From assembly GCA_958298945.1 (NCBI GenBank), contig OY282608.1, forward strand, positions 75,006,806 through 75,070,805: a stretch of DNA of 64,000 nt, read 5' to 3'. The notes under the pieces were generated by a model. It saw only the letters and a list, made by a program, of their open reading frames with translations. It was not told where the DNA came from and did not search any database. This DNA is from Atherix ibis (taxonomy: Eukaryota; Arthropoda; Insecta; Diptera; Athericidae). Position 1 is the stretch's first letter; every line of letters starts with the position of its first letter. The position numbers and the translations under genes were made by a program. This document shows positions 44,586-56,541 of the stretch, piece by piece.

Positions 44586-46690
44586 TTGGTTTGTGTGTTT
44601 GTTTGTTTGTTGGTTTGTTCTGTTGTTGGCTTGTTGGTTTTTTGGCTTGTTGGCTTGTTGGTTTGTTGGTATGTTTGTTTGTTGGTTTGTTGGTTTGTTG
44701 GTTTGTTGGTTTGTTGGTTGGTTGGTTTGTTGGTTTGTTGGTTTGTTTGTTTGTAGGTTTGTGTGTTTGTTGGCTTGTTGGTTTGTTGGCTTGTTGGCTT
44801 GTTGGTTTGTTGGTTTGTTGGTTTGTTGGTTTGTTGGTTTTTTGGTTTGTTGGTTTGTTGGTTTGTTGGTTTGTTGGTTTGTTGGTTTGTGGTTTGTTGG
44901 TTTGTTGGCTTGTTGGTTTGTTGGCTTGTTGGTTTATTGGCTTGTTGGTTTGTTGGTTTGTTGGCTTGTTGGTTTGTTGGCTTGTTGGTTTGTTCGTTTG
45001 TTGGTTTGTTGGTTTTTTTAGTTTGTTCGTTTGTTGGCTTGTTGGTTACTTGATTTGTTGGCTTGTTGGTTTGTTGGTTTGTTGGTTTGTTGGTTTGTAG
45101 GTTTATTTGTTTGTTGGTTTGTTTGTTTGTTGGTTTGTACGTTTGTTGGTTTGTTGGTTACTTGGTTTGTTGGTTTGTTCGTTTGTTGGTTTTTTGGTTT
45201 GTTGGTTTTTTGGTTTGTTTGTTGGGTGGTTTATTGTATTGTTGGTTTGTTGGTTTGTTGGTTTGTTGGTTTGTTCGTTTATTGGTTTGTTGGTTTGTTG
45301 GTTTGTTGGTTAATTGGTTTGTTGGTTTGTTTGTTTGTTCGTTTGTTGGTTTGTTGATTTGTTGGTTTGTTCGTTTGTTCGTTTGTTGGCTTGTTGGTTT
45401 GTTGGCTTGTTAGCTTGTTGGTTTGTTGGTTTGTTGGCTTGTTGGTTACCTGGTTTGTTGGTTTGTTGGTTTGTTGGTTTCTTGGTTTGTTGGTTTGTTG
45501 GTTTGTTGGTCTGTTGGTTTGTTGGTTTGTTGGTTTGTTGGTTTGTTGGTTTGTTGGTTTGTTGGTTTGTTGGTTTGTTGGTTTGTTGGTTTGCTGGTTT
45601 GTTGTTAGTTAGTTTGTTCGTTGGTTGGTTTTTTGGTTTGTTGGTTTGTTGGTTTGTTGGTTTGTTGATTTGTTGGTTTGTTGGTTTGTTGGTTTTTTGG
45701 TTTGTTGGTTTGTTGGTTTGTTGGTCTGTTGGTTTGTTGGTTTGTTGGTTTGTTGGTTTGTTGGCTTGTTGGTTTGTTGGTTTGTTGGTTTGTTGGTTTC
45801 TTGGTTTGTTGGTTTGTTGGTTTTTTTATTTGTTGGCCTTTTGGTTTGTAGGATTGTTGATTTGTTGGTTTGTTGGTTTTTTGGTTTGTTAGTTTATTGG
45901 TTTTTTGGTTTGCTGGTTTGTTGGTTTGTTGGCTTGTTGGTTTGTTGGTTTGTTGGTTTGTTGGTTTGTTGGTTTGTTGGTTTGTTGGTTTGTTGGTTTG
46001 TTGGTTTGTTGGTTTGTTGGTTTGTTGGTTTGTTTGTTTGTTGGTTTGTTGGCTTGGTGGTTTGTTGGCTTGTTGGTTTGTTGGCTTGTTGGCTTGTTGG
46101 TATGTTGGTTCATTGGTTTGATGGTTTGTTGGTTTGTTGTTTTGTTGGTTTGTTGGTTTGTTGGTCTGTTGGTTTGTTGGTTTGTTGGTTTGTTGGTTTG
46201 TTGGTTTGTTTGTTTGTTGGTTTGTTGGCTTGTTGGTTTTTTGGCCTGTTGGTTTGTTGGCTTGTTGGTTTGTTTGTTTGTTGGTTTGTTGGTTTGTTGG
46301 TTTGTTGGTTTGTTGGTTTGTTGGTTTGTTGGTTTGTTGGCTTATTGGTTTGTTGGATTGTTGGTTTGTTGGCTTGTTGGTTTGTTGAATTATTGGTTTG
46401 TTGGTTTGTTGGTTTGTTGGTTTGTTGGCCTGTTGGTTTGTTTGTTTGTTGGTTTGTGTGTTTGTTGGCTTGTTGGTTTGTTAGCTTGTTGGCTTGTTGG
46501 TTTGTTGGTTTGTTGGTTTGTTGGTTTGTTGGTTTGTTGGTTTGTTGGTTTGTTGGTTTGTTGGTTTGTTGGTTTGTTGGTTTGTTGGTTTGTTTTTTTG
46601 TTGGTTTTTTGGATTGTTGGTTTGTTGGTTTGTTGGTTTGTTGGTTTGTTGGTTTGTTGGTTTGTTGGTTTGTTGGTTTGTTGGTTTGTT
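44586..46690 (+). repeat. Family B degenerate terminal copy B6
   Basis: Retains TTACCTGG at 45446, GGCC at 45835 and TTGGTGG at 46054 but is the most diverged B copy. GTTGTTAGTTAG replaces GGTTAGTTAG near 45601, GTTGGTTGG replaces GTTGGTATTTGG near 45620, and GGGTGGTTTATTGTATTG near 45225 is private. It sits at the B/A' border, where array edges are expected to be less homogenised. Confidence 0.75.
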
Positions 46691-46884
46691 GGATTGTTGG
46701 TTTGTTGGTTTGTTTGTTTGTTGGTTTATTCGTTTGTTGGTTTGTTGGTTTGTTGGTTTGTTGGTTTGTTGGTTTATTGGTTTGTTGGTTTGTTGGTTTT
46801 TTAGTTTGTTGGTTTGCTCGTTTGTTGATTTGATGGTTTGTTGGTTTGTGGGTTTGTTGGTTTGTTGGTTTGTTGGTTTGTTGG

Positions 46885-47080
46885 TTTGTTGGTTTGTTTG
46901 TTTGTTGGTTTATTCGTTTGTTGGTTTGTTGGTTTGTTGGTTTGTTGGTTTGTTGGTTTGTTTGTTTGTTGGTTTATTCGTTTCTTGGTTTGTTGGTTTG
47001 TTGGTTTGTTGGTTTGTTGGTTTGTTGGTTTGTTGGTTTGTTGGTTTGTTTGTTTGTTGGTTTATTCGTTTGTTGGTTTG
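46885..47080 (+). repeat. Local amplification of a TTATTCG module
   Basis: TATTCG starts at 46728, 46911, 46975 and 47063, each time preceded by TGTTTGTTTGTTGGTT. The last spacings are 64 and 88 bp (8 and 11 units). Most other A-type copies have one such word per 3 kb. The second of the four has TTCTTGG after TTCG (near 46981). Confidence 0.8.
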
Positions 47081-49189
47081 TTGGTTTGTTGGTTTGTTGG
47101 TTTGTTGGTTTGTTGGTTTATTGGTGTGTTGGTTTGTTGGTTTTTTAGTTTGTTGGTTTGCTCGTTTGTTGGTTTGCTGGTTTGTTGGTTTGTTGGTTTG
47201 TCGGTTTGTTTGTTTGTTTGTTTGTTGGTTTGTTGGTTTGTTGGTTTGTTGGTTTGCGGGTTTGTTGGTTTGTTGGTTTATTTGTTTATTTGTTTGTTGG
47301 TTTGTGGGTTTGTTGGTTTGTTGGTATGTTGGTTTGTTGGCTTGTTGGTTTGTTGGTTTGTTGGTTTTTTGGTTTATTGGTTTGTTGGTTTGTTGTTCTT
47401 TTGGTTTGTTTGTTTGTTGGTTTGTTGGTTTGTTGGTTTGTTCGTTTGTTGGTTTGTTGGTTTGTTGGTTTGTTGGTTTGTTGGTTTGTTGGTTTGTTGG
47501 TTTGTTGGTTTGTTGGTTTGTTGGTTTTTTGGTTTTTTGGTTTGTTGGTTTGTTGGTTTGTTGGTTTTTTGGTTTGTTTGTTTGTTAGTTTGTTCGTTTG
47601 TTGGCTTGTTGGCTTGTTGGCTTGTTGGTTTGTTGGTTTGTTGGTACGTTGGTTTGTTGGCTTGTTGGTTTGTTGGTTTGTTGGTTTGTTTGGTTTGTTG
47701 GTTTGTTGGTTTGTTGTTCTGTTGGTTTGTTTGTTTGTTGGTTTGTTGGTTTGTTGGTTTGTTGGTTTGTTGGTTTGTTGGTTTGTTGGTTTGTTGGTTT
47801 GTTGGTTTGTTCGTTTGTTGGTTTATTGGCTTGTTGGTTTGTTGGTTTGTTGGTTTGTTGGTTTATTTGTTTGTTGGTTTGTTTGTTTGTTGGGTTGTTC
47901 GTTTGTTGCTTTGTTAGTTACTTGGTTTGTTGGTTTGTTGGTTTGTTCGTTTGTTGGTTTGTTTGTTTGTTGGTTTGTTCGTTTTGTTGGTTTGTTGGTT
48001 TGTTGGTTTGTAAGTTTGTTGGTTTGTTGGTTTGTTGGTTTGTTGGTTTGTTGGTTTGTTGGTTTGTTGGTTTGTTGGTTTGTTGGTTTGTTCGTTTGTT
48101 GGTTTGTTGGTTTGTTGGTTTGTTGGTTTGTTGGTTTATTGGTTTGTTGCTTTGTTGGTTTTTTAGTTTGTTGGTTTGTTGGTTTGCTCGTTTGTTGGTT
48201 TGCTGGTTTGTTGGTTTGTTGGGTTGTTGGTTTTAGTGGTTTGTTGGTTTGTTTGTTTGTTGGTTTGTTGGTTTGTTGGTTTGTTCGTTTGTTGGTTTGT
48301 GGTTTGTTGGTTTATTTGTTTATTTGTTTGTTGGTTTGTTGGTTTGTTGGTTTGTTGGTATGTTGGTTTGTTGGCTTGTTGGTTTGTTGGTTTGTTGGTT
48401 TTTTTGTTTGTTGGTTTGTTGGTTTGTTGTTCTGTTGGTTTGTTTGTTTGTTGGTTTGTTGATTTGTTGGTTTGTTGGTTTTTTGGTTCGTTGGCTTGTT
48501 TGTTTATTGGTTTTTTATTTTGTTGGTTTGTTCGTTTGTTCGTTTGTTGGCTTGTTGGTTTGTTGGCTTGTTGGTTTGTTAGTTTGTTAGTTTGTTGTTT
48601 TGTTGGTTTGTTGGTTTATTTGTTTGTTGGTTTATTGGTTTGTTTGTTTGTTGGTTTGTTGGTTCGTTGGTTTGTTGGTTTGTTGGTTTGTTGGTTTGTT
48701 GGTTTGTTTGTTTGTTGGTTTGCTGGTTTGTTGGCTTGTTGGCTTGTTGGCTTGTTGGTTTGTTGGTTTGTTGGTTTGTTGGTTTGTTGGTTTGTTAGTT
48801 TATTTGTTTGTTGGTTTGTTGGCTTGTTGGTTTGTTGGTTTGTTGGCTTGTTGGTTTGTTGGATTGTTGGTTTCTTTGTTTGTTGGTTTGTTGGCTTGTT
48901 GGTTTTTTGGTTTGTTGGTTTGTTGGTTTGTTGGTTTGTTGGTTTGTTGGTTTGTTGGTTTGTTGGTTTGTTGGCTTGTTGGTTTGTTGGTTTGTTCGTT
49001 TGTTGGTTTTTTGGTTTGTTGGTTTGTTGGTTTGTTGGTTTGTTGGTTTGTTGGTTTGTTGGTTTGTTGGTTTGATGGTTTGTTGGTTTGTTGGCTTGAT
49101 TGTTTGTTGGCTTGTTGGTTTGTTGGTTTGTTGGTTTGTTGGTTTGTTGGTTTGTTGGTTTGTTGGCTTGTTAATTTGTTGGCTTGTTG

Positions 49190-50450
49190 GTTTGTTGGTT
49201 TGTTGGTTTGTTGGTTTGTTGTTTTGTTGGTTTGTTGTTTTGTTGGTTTGTTGGTTTGTTGGTTTGTTGGTTTGTTGGTTTGTTGGTTTGTTGTTTTGTT
49301 GGTTTGTTGGTTTGTTGGTTTGTTGGTTTGTTGGTTTGTTGGTTTGCTCGTTTGTTGGTTTGCTGGTTTGTTGGTTTGTTGGTTTGTTGGTTTATTGGTT
49401 TGTTGGTTTGTTGGTTTTTTAGATTGTTGGTTTGCTCGTTTGTTGGTTTGCTGGTTTGTTGGTTTGTTAGTTTGTCGGTTTGTTTGTTTGTTTGTTTGTT
49501 GGTTTGTTGGTTTGTTGGTTTGTTGGTTTGTGGGTTTGTTGGTTTGTTGGTTTATTTGTTTATTTGTTTGTTGGTTTGTGGGTTTGTTGGTTTGTTGGTA
49601 TATTGGTTTGTTGGCTTGTTGGTTTGTTGGTTTGTTGGTTTTTTGGTTTATTGGTTTGTTGGTTTGTTGTTCTTTTGGTTTGTTTGTTTGTTGGTTTGTT
49701 GGTTTGTTGGTTTGTTCGTTTGTTGGTTTGTTGGTTTGTTGGTTTGTTGGTTTGTTGGTTTGTTGGTTTGTTGGTTTGTTGGTTTGTTGGTTTGTTGGTT
49801 TGTTGGTTTTTTGGTTTTTTGGTTTGTTGGTTTGTTGGTTTGTTGGTTTTTTGGTTTGTTTGTTTGTTAGTTTGTTCGTTTGTTGGCTTGTTGGCTTGTT
49901 GGCTTGTTGGCTTGTTGGTTTTTTGGTACGTTGGTTTGTTGGCTTGTTGGTTTGTTGGTTTGTTGGTTTTTTTGGTTTGTTGGTTTGTTGGTTTGTTGTT
50001 CTGTTGGTTTGTTTGTTTGTTGGTTTGTTGGTTTGTTGGTTTGTTGGTTTGTTGGTTTGTTGGTTTGTTGGTTTGTTGGTTTGTTCGTTTGTTGGTTTAT
50101 TGGCTTGTTGGTTTGTTGGTTTGTTGGTTTGTTGGTTTATTTGTTTGTTGGTTTGTTTGTTTGTTGGGTTGTTCGTTTGTTGCTTTGTTAGTTACTTGGT
50201 TTGTTGGTTTGTTCGTTTGTTGGTTTGTTTGTTTGTTGGTTTGTTCGTTTTGTTGGTTTGTTGGTTTGTTGGTTTGTAGGTTTGTTGGTTTGTTGGTTTG
50301 TTGGTTTGTTGGATTGTTGGTTTGTTGGTTTGTTGGTTTGTTGGTTTGTTTGTTTGTTGGTTTGTTCGTTTGTTGGTTTGTTGGTTTGTTGGTTTGTTGG
50401 TTTGTTGGTTTATTGGTTTGTTGGTTTGTTGGTTTTTTAGTTTGTTGGTT
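49190..50450 (+). repeat. Segment shared with 62.2-63.46 kb (left copy)
   Basis: Matches the array 13,012 bp downstream: GGTATATTGG (TATATT at 49599 and 62611), GTTCTTTTGG (TCTTTT at 49671 and 62683) and GGATTGTTGG (50311 and 63323). Offsets drift by one or two 8-bp units before 49.5 kb. GGTATATTGG occurs only in these two places. The 51-61 kb duplications lie between the two copies. Confidence 0.8.
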
Positions 50451-51940
50451 TGTTGGTTTGCTCGTTTGTTGGTTTGCTGGTTTGTTGGTTTGTTGGGTTG
50501 TTGGTTTTAGTGGTTTGTTGGTATGTTGGTTTGTTGGCTTGTTGGTTTGTTGGTTTGTTGGCTTTTTTGTTTGTTGGTTTGTTGGTTTCTTGTTCTGTTG
50601 GTTTGTTTATTTGTTGGTTTGTTGATTTGTTGGTTTGTTGGTTTTTTGGTTCGTTGGCTTGTTTGTTTATTGGTTTTTTATTTTGTTGGTTTGGTCGTTT
50701 GTTCGTTTGTTGGCTTGTTGGTTTGTTGGCTTGTTGGTTTGTTAGTTTGTTAGTTTGTTGTTTTGTTGGTTTGTTGGTTTATTTGTTTGTTGGTTTGTTG
50801 GTTTATTGGTTTGTTTGTTTGTTGGTTTGTTGGTTCGTTGGTTTGTTGGTTTGTTGGTTTGTTGGTTTGTTGGTTTGTTGGTTTGTTTGTTTGTTGGTAT
50901 GTTGGTTTGTTGGCTTGTTGGCTTGTTGGCTTGTTGGTTTGTTGGTTTGTTGGTTTGTTGGTTTGTTAGTTTATTTGTTTGTTGGTTTGTTGGCTTGTTG
51001 GTTTGTTGGTTTGTTGGCTTGTTGGTTTGTTGGATTGTTGGTTTCTTTGTTTGTTGGTTTGTTGGCTTGTTGGTTTTTTGGTTTGTTGGTTTGTTGGCTT
51101 GTTGGTTTGTTGGTTTGTTGGTTTGTTGGTTTGTTGGTTTGTTGGTTTGTTAGTTTATTTGTTTGTTGGTTTGTTGGCTTGTTGGTTTGTTGGTTTGTTG
51201 GCTTGTTGGTTTGTTGGATTGTTGGTTTCTTTGTTTGTTGGTTTGTTGGCTTGTTGGCTTGTTGGCTTGTTGGTTTGTTGGTTTGTTGGTTTGTTGGTTT
51301 GTTTGTTTGTTGGTTTGTTGGTTTTTTGGTTTGTTGGTTTGTTGGTTTGTTGGTTTGTTGGTTTGTTGGTTTGTTGGTTTGTTGGTTTGTTCGTTTGTTG
51401 GCTTGATTGTTTGTTGGCTTGTTGGCTTGTTGGTTTGTTGGTTTGTTGGTTTGTTGGTTTGTTGGTTTGTTGGTTTGTTGGCTTGTTAATTTGTTGGCTT
51501 GTTGGTTTGTTGGTTTGTTGGTTTGTTGGTTTGTTGGTTTGTTGGTTTGTTGTTTTGTTGGTTTGTTGGTTTGTTGGTTTGTTGGTTTGTTGGTTTGTTG
51601 GTTTGCTCGTTTGTTGGTTTGCTGGTTTATTGGTTTGTTGGGTTGTTGGTTTTAGTGGTTTGTTGGTTTGTTAGTTTGTTTGTTTGTTGGTTTGTTGGTT
51701 TGTTGGTTTGTTGGTTTGTGGTTTGTTGGTTTATTTGTTTATTTGTTTATTGGTTTTTTGGTTTGTTGGTTTGTTGGTATGTTAATTTGTTGGCTTGTTG
51801 GTTTGTTGGTTTGTTGGTTTTTTTGTTTGTTGGTTTGTTGGTTTGTTGTTCTGTTGGTTTGTTTGTTTGTTGGTTTGTTGATTTGTTGGTTTGTTGGTTT
51901 TTTGGTTCGTTGGCTTGTTTGTTTATTGGTTTTTTATTTT

Positions 51941-53460
51941 GTTGGTTTGTTCGTTTGTTCGTTTGTTGGCTTGTTGGTTTGTTGGCTTGTTGGTTTGTTA
52001 GTTTGTTAGTTTGTTGTTTTGTTGGTTTGTTGGTTTATTTGTTTGTTGGTTTGTTGGTTTATTGGTTTGTTTGTTTGTTGGTTTGTTGGTTTGTTGGTTC
52101 GTTGGTTTGTTGGTTTGTTGGTTTGTTGGTTTGTTGGTTTGTTTGTTTGTTGGTTTGTTGGTTTGTTGGCTTGTTGGCTTGTTGTCTTGTTGGTTTGTTG
52201 GTTTGTTGGTTTGTTGGTTTGTTGGTTTGTTAGTTTATTTGTTTGTTGGTTTGTTGGCTTGTTGGTTTGTTGGTTTGTTGGCTTGTTGGTTTGTTGGTTT
52301 GTTCGTTTGTTGGTTTTTTGGTTTGTTGGTTTGTTGGTTTGTTGGTTTGTTGGTTTGTTGGTTTGTTGGTTTGTTGGTTTGTTGGTTTGTTGGTTTGTTG
52401 GTTTGTTGGTTTGTTGGTTTGTTGGTTTGTTGGTTTGTTGGTTTGTTGGATTGATTGTTTGTTGGCTTGTTGGCTTGTTGGTTTGTTGGTTTGTTGGTTT
52501 GTTGGTTTGTTGGTTTGTTGGTTTGTTGGCTTGTTAATTTGTTGGCTTGTTGGTTTGTTGGTTTGTTGGTTTGTTGGTTTGTTGGTTTGTTGTTTTGTTG
52601 GTTTGTTGGTTTGTTGGTTTGTTGGTTTGTTGGTTTGTTGGTTTGTTGGATTGTTGGTTTATTTGTTTATTTGTTTGTTGGTTTGTGAGTTTGTTGGTTT
52701 GTTGGTTTGTTCGTTTGTTCGTTTGTTGGCTTGTTGGTTTGTTGGCTTGTTGGTTTGTTAGTTTGTTAGTTTGTTGTTTTGTTGGTTTGTTGGTTTATTT
52801 GTTTGTTGGTTTGTTGGTTTATTGGTTTGTTTGTTTGTTGGTTTGTTGGTTTGTTGGTTCGTTGGTTTGTTGGTTTGTTGGTTTGTTGGTTTGTTGGTTT
52901 GTTTGTTTGTTGGTTTGTTGGTTTGTTGGCTTGTTGGCTTGTTGTCTTGTTGGTTTGTTGGTTTGTTGGTTTGTTGGTTTGTTGGTTTGTTAGTTTATTT
53001 GTTTGTTGGTTTGTTGGCTTGTTGGTTTGTTGGTTTGTTGGCTTGTTGGTTTGTTGGTTTGTTCGTTTGTTGGTTTTTTGGTTTGTTGGTTTGTTGGTTT
53101 GTTGGTTTGTTGGTTTGTTGGTTTGTTGGTTTGTTGGTTTGTTGGTTTGTTGGTTTGTTGGTTTGTTGGTTTGTTGGTTTGTTGGTTTGTTGGTTTGTTG
53201 GATTGATTGTTTGTTGGCTTGTTGGCTTGTTGGTTTGTTGGTTTGTTGGTTTGTTGGTTTGTTGGTTTGTTGGTTTGTTGGCTTGTTAATTTGTTGGCTT
53301 GTTGGTTTGTTGGTTTGTTGGTTTGTTGGTTTGTTGGTTTGTTGTTTTGTTGGTTTGTTGGTTTGTTGGTTTGTTGGTTTGTTGGTTTGTTGGTTTGTTG
53401 GATTGTTGGTTTATTTGTTTATTTGTTTGTTGGTTTGTGAGTTTGTTGGTTTGTTGGTTT
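51941..53460 (+). repeat. 760-bp tandem duplication (left 4.6-kb copy)
   Basis: Two copies at 760 bp offset, 51,941-52,700 and 52,701-53,460, the second one unit shorter (offset becomes 752 bp past 53.2 kb). Anchors are a TTAGTTTGTTAGTTTG word near 51997 and 52757, GTCTTGTT near 52184 and 52944, and GGATTGATTG near 52448 and 53200. The left boundary is where TTTTTATTTTG is replaced by a plain unit. Confidence 0.87.
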
Positions 53461-53816
53461 GTTGGTTTTTTGGTTTATTGGTTTGTTGGTTTGTTGTTCT
53501 TTTGGTTTGTTTGTTTGTTGGTTTGTTCGTTTGTTGGTTTGTTGGTTTGTTGGTTTGTTGGTTTGTTGGTTTGTTGGTTTGTTGGTTTGTTGGTTTGTTG
53601 GTTTGTTGGTTTGTTGGTTTTTTGGTTTTTTGGTTTGTTGGTTTGTTGGTTTGTTGGTTTTTTGGTTTGTTTGTTTGTTAGTTTGTTCGTTTGTTGGCTT
53701 GTTGGCTTGTTGGCTTGTTGGCTTGTTGGCTTGTTGGTTTGTTGGTACGTTGGTTTGTTGGCTTGTTGGTTTGTTGGTTTGTTGGTTTTTTTGGTTTGTT
53801 GGTTTGTTGGTTTGTT

Positions 53817-53848
53817 GGTTTGTTGGTTTGTTCGTTTGTTGGTTTATT
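53817..53848 (+). other. Cluster of substitutions: probable conversion patch
   Basis: Aligned at +4,593 bp with 58,410-58,441. Four units carry GGTTTGTT, GGTTTGTT, CGTTTGTT and GGTTTATT, where the right copy has GTTCTGTT, GGTTTGTT, TGTTTGTT and GGTTTGTT. The flanking units match. The GTTCTGTT form is the usual one at this place (also near 50,000 and 60,271), so the left copy is the altered one. The new word equals a word found about 70 bp downstream (near 53,905). Confidence 0.7.
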
Positions 53849-56541
53849 GGTTTGTTGGTTTGTTGGTTTGTTGGTTTGTTGGTTTGTTGGTTTGTTGGTT
53901 TGTTCGTTTGTTGGTTTATTGGCTTGTTGGTTTGTTGGTTTGTTGGATTGTTGGTTTATTTGTTTGTTGGTTTGTTTGTTTGTTGGGTTGTTCGTTTGTT
54001 GCTTTGTTAGTTACTTGGTTTGTTGGTTTGTTGGTTTGTTCGTTTGTTGGTTTGTTTGTTTGTTGGTTTGTTCGTTTTGTTGGTTTGTTGGTTTGTTGGT
54101 TTGTAGGTTTGTTGGTTTGTTGGTTTGTTGGTTTGTTGGATTTTTGGTTTGTTGGTTTGTTGGTTTGTTGGTTTGTTGGTTTGTTCGTTTCTTGGTTTGT
54201 TGGTTTGTTGGTTTGTTGGTTTGTTGGTTTATTGGTTTGTTGGTTTGTTGGTTTTTTAGTTTGTTGGTTTGTTGGTTTGCTCGTTTGTTGGTTTGCTGGT
54301 TTGTTGGTTTGTTGGGTTGTTGGTTTTAGTGGTTTGTTGGTTTGTTGGTTTGTTTGTTTGTTGGTTTGCTGGTTTGTTGGTTTGTTGGTTTGTTGGTTTG
54401 TGGTTTGTTGGTTTATTTGTTTATTTGTTTGTTGGTTGGTTGGTTTGTTGGATTGTTGGTTTGTTGGTTTGTTGGTTTGTTGGTTTGATGGTTTGTTGGT
54501 TTGTTGGCTTGATTGTTTGTTGGCTTGTTGGCTTGTTGGTTTGTTGGTTTGTTGGTTTGTTGGTTTGTTGGTTTGTTGGTTTGTTGGCTTGTTAATTTGT
54601 TGGCTTGTTGGTTTGTTGGTTTGTTGGTTTGTTGGTTTGTTGGTTTGTTGTTTTGTTGGTTTGTTGGTTTGTTGGTTTGTTGGTTTGCTCGTTTGTTGGT
54701 TTGCTGGTTTGTTGGTTTGTTGGTTTGTTGGTTTGTTGGTTTATTGGTTTGTTGGTTTGTTGGTTTTTTAGTTTGTTGGTTTGCTCGTTTGTTGGTTTGC
54801 TGGTTTGTTGGTTTGTTGGTTTGTCGGTTTGTTTGTTTGTTTGTTTGTTGGTTTGTTGGTTTGTTGGTTTGTTGGTTTGTTGGTTTGTTGGTTTTTTTGG
54901 TTTGTTGGTTTGTTGGTTTGTTGTTCTGTTGGTTTGTTTGTTTGTTGGTTTATTGGTTTGTTGGTTTGTTGGTTTGTTGGTTTGTTGGTTTGTTGGTTTG
55001 TTGGTTTGTTCGTTTGTTGGTTTATTGGCTTGTTGGTTTGTTGGTTTGTTGGATTGTTGGTTTATTTGTTTGTTGGTTTGTTTGTTTGTTGGGTTGTTCG
55101 TTTGTTGCTTTGTTAGTTACTTGGTTTGTTGGTTTGTTGGTTTGTTCGTTTGTTGGTTTGTTGGTTTGTTTGTTTGTTGGTTTGTTCGTTTTGTTGGTTT
55201 GTTGGTTTGTTGGTTTGTAGGTTTGTTGGTTTGTTGGTTTGTTGGTTTGTTGGATTTTTGGTTTGTTGGTTTGTTGGTTTGTTGGTTTGTTGGTTTGTTC
55301 GTTTCTTGGTTTGTTGGTTTGTTGGTTTGTTGGTTTGTTGGTTTATTGGTTTGTTGGTTTGTTGTTCTTTTGGTTTGTTTGTTTGTTGGTTTGTTCGTTT
55401 GTTGGTTTGTTGGTTTGTTGGTTTGTTGGTTTGTTGGTTTGTTGGTTTGTTGGTTTGTTGGTTTGTTGGTTTGTTGGTTTGTTGGTTTTTTGGTTTTTTG
55501 GTTTGTTGGTTTGTTGGTTTGTTGGTTTTTTGGTTTGTTTGTTTGTTAGTTTGTTCGTTTGTTGGCTTGTTGGCTTATTGGCTTGTTGGCTTGTTGGCTT
55601 GTTGGTTTGTTGGTACGTTGGTTTGTTGGCTTGTTGGTTTGTTGGTTTGTTGGTTTTTTTGGTTTGTTGGTTTGTTGGTTGGTTTGTTGATTTGTTGGTT
55701 TGTTGGTTTTTTGGTTCGTTGGCTTGTTTGTTTATTGGTTTTTTATTTTGTTGGTTTGTTCGTTTGTTCGTTTGTTGGCTTGTTGGTTTGTTGGCTTGTT
55801 GGTTTGTTAGTTTGTTAGTTTGTTGGTTTGTTAGTTTATTTGTTTGTTGGTTTGTTGGCTTGTTGGTTTGTTGGTTTGTTGGTTTGTTGGTTTGTTGGTT
55901 TGTTTGTTTGTTGGTTTGTTGGTTTTTTGGTTTGTTGGTTTGTTGGTTTGTTGGTTTGTTGGTTTGTTGGTTTGTTGGTTTGTTGGTTTGTTCGTTTGTT
56001 GGCTTGATTGTTTGTTGGCTTGTTGGCTTGTTGGTTTGTTGGTTTGTTGGTTTGTTGGTTTGTTGGTTTGTTGGTTTGTTGGCTTGTTAATTTGTTGGCT
56101 TGTTGGTTTGTTGGTTTGTTGGTTTGTTGGTTTGTTGGTTTGTTGGTTTGTTGTTTTGTTGGTTTGTTGGTTTGTTGGTTTGTTGGTTTGTTGGTTTGTT
56201 GGTTTGCTCGTTTGTTGGTTTGCTGGTTTATTGGTTTGTTGGGTTGTTGGTTTTAGTGGTTTGTTGGTTTGTTAGTTTGTTTGTTTGTTGGTTTGTTGGT
56301 TTGTTGGTTTGTTGGTTTGTGGTTTGTTGGTTTATTTGTTTATTTGTTTATTGGTTTTTTGGTTTGTTGGTTTGTTGGTATGTTAATTTGTTGGCTTGTT
56401 GGTTTGTTGGTTTGTTGGTTTTTTTGTTTGTTGGTTTGTTGGTTTGTTGTTCTGTTGGTTTGTTTGTTTGTTGGTTTGTTGATTTGTTGGTTTGTTGGTT
56501 TTTTGGTTCGTTGGCTTGTTTGTTTATTGGTTTTTTATTTT

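Larger units (their letters stand above)
29963..46690 (+). repeat. Family B block: second higher-order repeat
   Basis: The A landmarks stop and a new set appears in fixed order: GGTTTAATGATTTG, GGTTAGTTTG, GTTGTTGTGTTGG, GTTTGGCTTG, GTGTGTTTGTTTG, GGTTACCTGG, GGTATTTGG, TTGGCCTTTTGG and CTTGGTGGTTTG. GTTGTTGTG starts at 30961, 33905, 36193, 40065 and 42505. TTACCTGG starts at 31999, 34935, 35830, 37239, 41103, 43575 and 45446. GGCC starts at 32396, 35332, 37548, 41484, 43988 and 45835. Spacings of 2.2-3.9 kb reflect internal gains and losses. Confidence 0.88.
51270..55678 (+). repeat. 4.6-kb segmental duplication, left copy
   Basis: Left member of a pair at offset 4,601 bp, falling to 4,593 and then 4,585 bp as 8-bp units are lost. 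Anchors are TTTTAGTGG (51650 and 56251), TTTTTTATTTTG (51930 and 56531), a GGATTGATTG word (near 52448 and 57049) and TTTTAGTGG (54324 and 58917). Both copies contain the same internal 760-bp duplication. About 190 bp separates the copies. Confidence 0.87.

Noticed and set aside
26523..46113. Minus-strand open frames rich in N, Q, T, P and K
   Set aside because: They are the complement of the same repeat (NKPTNQQT cycle), overlap open + frames and have no unique ends or domains.
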